A stretch of 17,945 nt of DNA from Rhodanobacter sp. (GTDB lineage Bacteria; Pseudomonadota; Gammaproteobacteria; Xanthomonadales; Rhodanobacteraceae). The notes under the pieces were generated by a model, which saw only the letters and a program-made list of their open reading frames with translations, did no database searches and was not told the origin of the DNA. The stretch spans positions 1-17,945 of the forward strand of contig JAPHUU010000239.1 of the NCBI GenBank assembly GCA_026193555.1. The letters are read 5' to 3'. Shown one piece after another: positions 15,080-17,945 of the stretch. Within the stretch, counting starts at the first letter, position 1. The number at the start of each line of letters is the position of its first letter. A program made the position numbers and the translations under genes.

Positions 15080-16345
15080 TCAGGGGCAAGCGGCGGCACG
15101 GCGCCGCAGCATGTCATGGAAGGCTGCGAAGGCCCTCTGCATCTGCGCTGCCTTGTAGGGGAACAGCGTGGGGTCGTCCATGGCGTGGATCACCAGCGCA
15201 TTGGCCATTTCGAAAATGAGCAGCTCGCCATCGCGGGTTTCCGCGCAGTCGAAGCCGACGTAGTCGAGCCCGAAGCGCTGCTGCAACCCGGCCAGGGCAG
15301 CGGCGTGCCTGGTGGAAAAATCCTCGTTGCCGTTCGCCATCAACGCTTCTTCCTCCGCCCGCCGCGCCGGGTCGGCTTTCATTTCCTCGTACGGGTAGTG
15401 AACCATCCAGTGCCCGGAAATGCCCATGTGGCAGACGAAGGCGCGCCCCTCGATCAGCACCACGCGGTACTTGCGGAACAGGCCATCGGCAGACGCGTAG
15501 TCGATGAAGTTGGCGACGAAAAACTCCTGCGCCGCCACGCCATTCAGATAGGGGGCGATGTCCGCTGGCGTGTCGATCCGGCACAGGTCGGTGCCGGCAT
15601 GCGAACCGAGCGGCCGCAGGATGACGGGAAAACCGATCTCCGGCATCAGCTCGTGCTGCAGCGCCGGATCGGCAGCCAGCCGTTGCAGGGCCGCGCGATC
15701 AATGCGACGGGTCGCGGTCATGCGCAGGCCCGGCACACCACGTATCACCTCGAACGCCTCGCCGCGCGACAACGCCGGGATGCGTTGCGGCCGATTGAGT
15801 ACCGGACGGGGCCAGCCTTCCAGACGAGCCGCCAGCTCGGCCAGCAGTGCCCGATGCGCATCCGCCTCGCTGATCGCCACGAATACCAGGTCGTGCGGCG
15901 GCAGCTGCTCCGGCCACGGCAGACCGGGACCGGCATACAGCACGTCAAGGGTGAAGCCGGCGTTTTCGAGTATGCATTCCAGTGGCGTGTTCGCCATCAG
16001 GTCGCCGGGTACCTTGATCACCAGCAGCCGGATGGCTCCTTCGTCCCCGCTGGCGATGCGAAACAGCTGCTGTATTTTCAGCGCCTCGCCCAGCACGGCC
16101 AGGCCGCTTTCCTTCTGGAACCGCAACTGCAGGATCAGCGCCAGGTCGAGCATCGCGTAGGCATCGCTGAATCGTTTGGCGCGCTCCATCAGGCCGGGCA
16201 CGTGAACCGTCAGGTCTTCATCGTGAAAGGCTGCGCGCAATAGAGCGGAAAGCCCCAGCTGCGGCGGAGGCTTGATCTGCGTCTCGCTCCCCACGGAGGC
16301 CGAAGCAGAGGCGCCTGTACCGGCAGCGGCAATGTGATCTTGCAT
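15080..16345 (-). CDS. ATP-grasp ligase-like protein
   Basis: A 421-residue protein. The N-terminal part has an Ala/Ser-rich start and a helical, repeat-like stretch (about 30-98, LLRAAFHDEDL to KIQQLFRIAS). A Rossmann-like pre-ATP-grasp domain follows (about 105-205; LLVIKVPGDLMANTPLECILENAGF, DLVFVAISEAD, VLNRPQRIPALSR). The ATP-grasp fold occupies about 210-415, with a glycine-rich nucleotide loop (FPVILRPLGSHAGTDL, 239-254) and metal residues Asp366, Glu379 and Asn382 (GFDCAE, LLIFEMANAL). Such enzymes form amide or thioester bonds through an acyl phosphate. The start at 16345 is chosen because GGAG lies eight bases upstream; the ATG at 16351 would leave only two. It is co-transcribed with the SerC-like gene. 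The substrate is unknown. Confidence 0.85.
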   Translation of the reverse strand: MQDHIAAAGTGASASASVGSETQIKPPPQLGLSALLRAAFHDEDLTVHVPGLMERAKRFSDAYAMLDLALILQLRFQKESGLAVLGEALKIQQLFRIASGDEGAIRLLVIKVPGDLMANTPLECILENAGFTLDVLYAGPGLPWPEQLPPHDLVFVAISEADAHRALLAELAARLEGWPRPVLNRPQRIPALSRGEAFEVIRGVPGLRMTATRRIDRAALQRLAADPALQHELMPEIGFPVILRPLGSHAGTDLCRIDTPADIAPYLNGVAAQEFFVANFIDYASADGLFRKYRVVLIEGRAFVCHMGISGHWMVHYPYEEMKADPARRAEEEALMANGNEDFSTRHAAALAGLQQRFGLDYVGFDCAETRDGELLIFEMANALVIHAMDDPTLFPYKAAQMQRAFAAFHDMLRRRAAACP

Positions 16346-16400
16346 GGACATGACTCCGGAACCACCCGCATCGCCATGCGACACAAAGCCCCAAGAAAAA

Positions 16401-16424
16401 CCCGGCGTGCAAACATTCGCCGGG
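16401..16424 (-). terminator. Stem-loop with U-run in the 5' leader of the ATP-grasp operon (possible attenuator)
   Basis: On the minus strand CCCGGCG (16424-16418) pairs perfectly with CGCCGGG (16407-16401) around a ten-base loop and is followed at once by TTTTTCTT. This is the shape of a rho-independent terminator, yet it sits 56 bases ahead of the ATP-grasp start, on the same strand and just after a promoter-like pair. On the opposite strand there is no T-run. It could stop read-through from upstream, attenuate the operon, or cap its mRNA. Confidence 0.6.
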
Positions 16425-16430
16425 GAGATG

Positions 16431-16459
16431 ACTCTAGGGGGTTTCAGCAGCGCGCGCAA
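16431..16459 (-). promoter_or_regulatory. Sigma70-type promoter for the ATP-grasp/SerC-like operon
   Basis: TTGCGC (16459-16454) and TAGAGT (16436-16431) are separated by exactly 17 bases on the minus strand. Each differs from the consensus at two positions. The predicted start of transcription falls near 16424, the first base of the stem-loop. No other convincing pair was seen in the 428-base gap upstream of the gene. Confidence 0.45.
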
Positions 16460-16773
16460 AGCCTATGGAAACGCGCGACCAAGCACAACTTCCTGCCTCG
16501 GCCCATGAAGCAGGCAGGGCGGAGCGGCGCACGACGACGGCCTGCCAAGCTTGACCTTGCCGGCAGCACGCCGCACCGTCAACGAAGGTCATCGGAGCAT
16601 GCACATGGGCTCCGGCACGACGATCTTCGACGAGGCCGATCTTCGACCAGATGGGATGGCCGAATCATGTTTGGCACACTATTCGATGCATGATGGCGTC
16701 GGGTGGATGGCTCAAGGAAATACACCCACCGTGATGACCGGCACGATCAGACGCGGGATCGCGAAGCGAACGC
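16460..16773. other. Intergenic region upstream of the ATP-grasp operon; contains an 11-base direct repeat
   Basis: No convincing gene is present; short frames here are Arg-rich and lack ribosome sites. CGATCTTCGAC occurs twice, at 16621-16631 and 16637-16647, a spacing of 16 bases, which could be a paired protein-binding site but may be chance. Upstream lies the end of the 129-residue unknown gene on the same strand. Confidence 0.4.
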
Positions 16774-17163
16774 CTACGGCTGCCCGGAAAAATGAACCTT
16801 CAGCCAGTACACGTGGATGCCATTGACCAGGTCTTGTTCGCGGTTGCCCGGGCGACCCTCGACGACCACGCCCCAGACGGCCTGATAGCTATCGCCGAAG
16901 GGTCGATCCACGCGCACGTGTTCGCCATGCCGAATCTGGAAAGCGGATTCAATGACCATGACCTGATCACGTTCCCACACCAACATGGCCCGTCGGGTGT
17001 CGCCACCGCCCCAGCCGATGTGAATTTCGACGTCTTCAGCCGGATAGCAGCCACGATTGTCGAGCTGCCAGCCCTCGGTCTTCTGCAGCAGGGACTCCAG
17101 GTGTGGATTGCTCCAGTCGACCCGGTTGGTTGGCAGCTTTGAAAGGGGTTTGTGGCAAGTCAT
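16774..17163 (-). CDS. Unrecognised 129-residue protein, probably all-beta
   Basis: I do not recognise this protein. The codon pattern and composition look genuine: mixed charged/hydrophobic alternation, Trp-rich (WSN, GWQL, HIGWGGG, LVWERD, AVWGVV, VYWLKVHF) and no low-complexity runs. The C-terminal half alternates like beta strands (EHVRVDRPFGDSY, AVWGVVVEGRPG, GIHVYWLKVHF), somewhat like a PilZ-type barrel (RPxG..GxxV), but the PilZ RxxxR and DxSxxG motifs are absent, so this is only a resemblance. There is no signal peptide or membrane segment. The ATG at 17163 has no visible ribosome site. The next gene on this strand is the ATP-grasp gene, 428 bases downstream and with its own promoter. 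Confidence 0.6.
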   Translation of the reverse strand: MTCHKPLSKLPTNRVDWSNPHLESLLQKTEGWQLDNRGCYPAEDVEIHIGWGGGDTRRAMLVWERDQVMVIESAFQIRHGEHVRVDRPFGDSYQAVWGVVVEGRPGNREQDLVNGIHVYWLKVHFSGQP

Positions 17164-17571
17164 GGTCGGAATGATCCGGTCGGGCCAGACATCTGCGCTA
17201 CTCCAGGTACACCCGCCAGTTCCCTCTGGGTCGCTACCATCGTCATCTGGTGCGTTGTTGTTTCACGGGTTATGCGCTTGCACATCCGGCTTTCAGAAAC
17301 GCCCGCATGTCGTCGCTGCGTGCGGGAATTGTCGCGATCAGGTTTGAGTGGTACATGTGGAGTGGGGTTGCCGAATCCATCGGGTTCATGAGATGTATCG
17401 ACCAATCGCGATCTGACTTGAGTATTTCACCGGCACCGCCCCGTTGCAGCCAATCGATGACCGTGGCAGGCAAACGTCCGACGAAATCGTGAACTGCATC
17501 GCGTCCGGAAGCGGAACGGATCGGTAAACGTTGCCACCAGCCGCCCACACCAATGCCCGGAGTAGTGTTCC
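17164..17571. other. Intergenic region with no firm gene
   Basis: A divergent gap between the unknown protein and the methyltransferase. A minus-strand frame from a GTG at 17548 to a stop at 17270 (92 codons; WWQRLPIRSA, LPATVIDWLQRGGAGEI, MRAFLKAGCASA) has fairly protein-like composition but no ribosome site and no family match; I leave it as a doubtful small ORF. No terminator, repeat or RNA gene was seen. Confidence 0.4.
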
Positions 17572-17945
17572 TTGAGTACGACGACCAAGCTGGAACTGCT
17601 CCGACACACTCCGTGGCCGGAAGGCGAACTGGAGCATATGGCGGCCTGCCCGCTGTGTGGCTCAGGCGACCGGCATCTGCTTCACGATCAGATGATCGAC
17701 GATACTTTTTTTGCGGCCACTGGCGTCTGGACGCTGCATCGTTGCGCCGGCTGCGGGGTTGCCTATCTCGACCCGAGACCGACACCGCAAGGCATAGACA
17801 AGGCCTATCTCACTTACTACACCCATGTGCCAGGCCCGAGGCGCAAGGGCTACGCCGAGCTGCCGTTCTGGCGCAAGCTCAAGCGCCGGGTCGAAAACGG
17901 CTATGTGAATCGACGTTATGGCGGCAACCTCAAGATCGGAAGAGC
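17572..17945 (+). CDS. Class I SAM-dependent methyltransferase with N-terminal zinc ribbon, 3' end missing
   Basis: Only the first about 120 residues are present. From the TTG at 17572 the protein reads through a short lead (LRHTPWPEGELEHM) into a treble-cleft/zinc ribbon: CPLC and CAGC about 33 residues apart, then VAYLDPRPT. This N-terminal module is typical of Methyltransf_23-type enzymes found in O-antigen, polysaccharide and secondary-metabolite clusters; the SAM-binding domain itself lies beyond the window. The TTG start is preferred because GGAG lies nine bases before it and the residues before the zinc ribbon fit the family; the ATG at 17638 has GGAG only three bases away. The final residues are unreliable because bases 17933-17945 match sequencing adapter. 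Confidence 0.75.
   Translation, partial: MSTTTKLELLRHTPWPEGELEHMAACPLCGSGDRHLLHDQMIDDTFFAATGVWTLHRCAGCGVAYLDPRPTPQGIDKAYLTYYTHVPGPRRKGYAELPFWRKLKRRVENGYVNRRYGGNLKIGR
17933..17945. other. Residual Illumina adapter sequence at the contig end
   Basis: The last 13 bases, AGATCGGAAGAGC, equal the common prefix of Illumina TruSeq adapters exactly. A chance match of 13 bases precisely at the terminus is very unlikely, so these bases should be treated as an assembly artefact rather than genome. Confidence 0.92.

Noticed and set aside
14885..16243. 452-residue plus-strand ORF opposite the ATP-grasp gene
   Set aside because: Same reason: a GC-driven shadow frame with no recognisable domain.
17270..17785. 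171-residue minus-strand ORF opposite the methyltransferase start
   Set aside because: The N-terminal half is antisense to the zinc ribbon; the last 92 codons look somewhat protein-like but lack a start signal and family, so only noted under the intergenic entry.
1..17945. CRISPR array, tRNA, rRNA, insertion sequence or integrase
   Set aside because: Looked for repeated spacers, cloverleaf-like segments, transposase motifs and long terminal inverted repeats by eye; none found.

Overview
The window is a high-GC stretch of bacterial chromosome. Gene content points to a gammaproteobacterium of the Xanthomonadales type (Rhodanobacter/Dyella/Lysobacter-like): DUF3014 and DUF5329 proteins, a DUF3391-type HD-GYP protein, several cyclic-di-GMP proteins and a PanE/YjdM pair. 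This placement is an inference from family distribution, not from a marker gene. I see no tRNA, rRNA, insertion sequence, prophage or CRISPR array. The last 13 bases equal the common Illumina adapter prefix, so the right edge is probably the untrimmed end of a draft contig. The left edge cuts through a gene.

Left block (1-2878, all minus strand): in transcription order a small CsbD-like stress protein, a membrane-anchored DUF3014 protein, the RNA 2',3'-cyclic phosphodiesterase ThpR, and a truncated tetrapyrrole-methylase-family protein. The last closely resembles the peptide-backbone alpha-N-methyltransferases of borosin RiPP pathways. Its partner or precursor region would lie just beyond base 1.

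Middle block (3314-9929): a cyclic-di-GMP signalling neighbourhood. A PAS-GAF-GGDEF diguanylate cyclase with intact active and inhibitory sites is followed, convergently, by a flavin enzyme carrying the iodotyrosine-deiodinase triad. Then, all on the plus strand, come a membrane protein with a vestigial GGDEF-like tail, a small membrane protein, an HD-GYP protein that has lost the His of the HD pair, and a degenerate-GGDEF/EAL phosphodiesterase. Making and breaking of the messenger are thus each represented by one apparently competent enzyme, surrounded by degenerate relatives.

Right-middle block (10107-13863): a ClsC/YmdC-type phospholipase D lipoprotein with a downstream DUF5329 exported protein (plus strand), then YjdM and a ketopantoate-reductase-family protein (minus strand).

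Right block (13963-17945): a two-gene minus-strand operon pairing an ATP-grasp ligase with a SerC-like aminotransferase. It has a good sigma70-type promoter and a stem-loop plus U-run at the predicted 5' end of its mRNA. Beyond it lie an unrecognised 129-residue protein and the start of a zinc-ribbon class I methyltransferase cut by the contig end. The ATP-grasp/SerC pair and the borosin-like methyltransferase are the best candidates for undescribed biosynthetic systems, but nothing in the sequence links them to each other.
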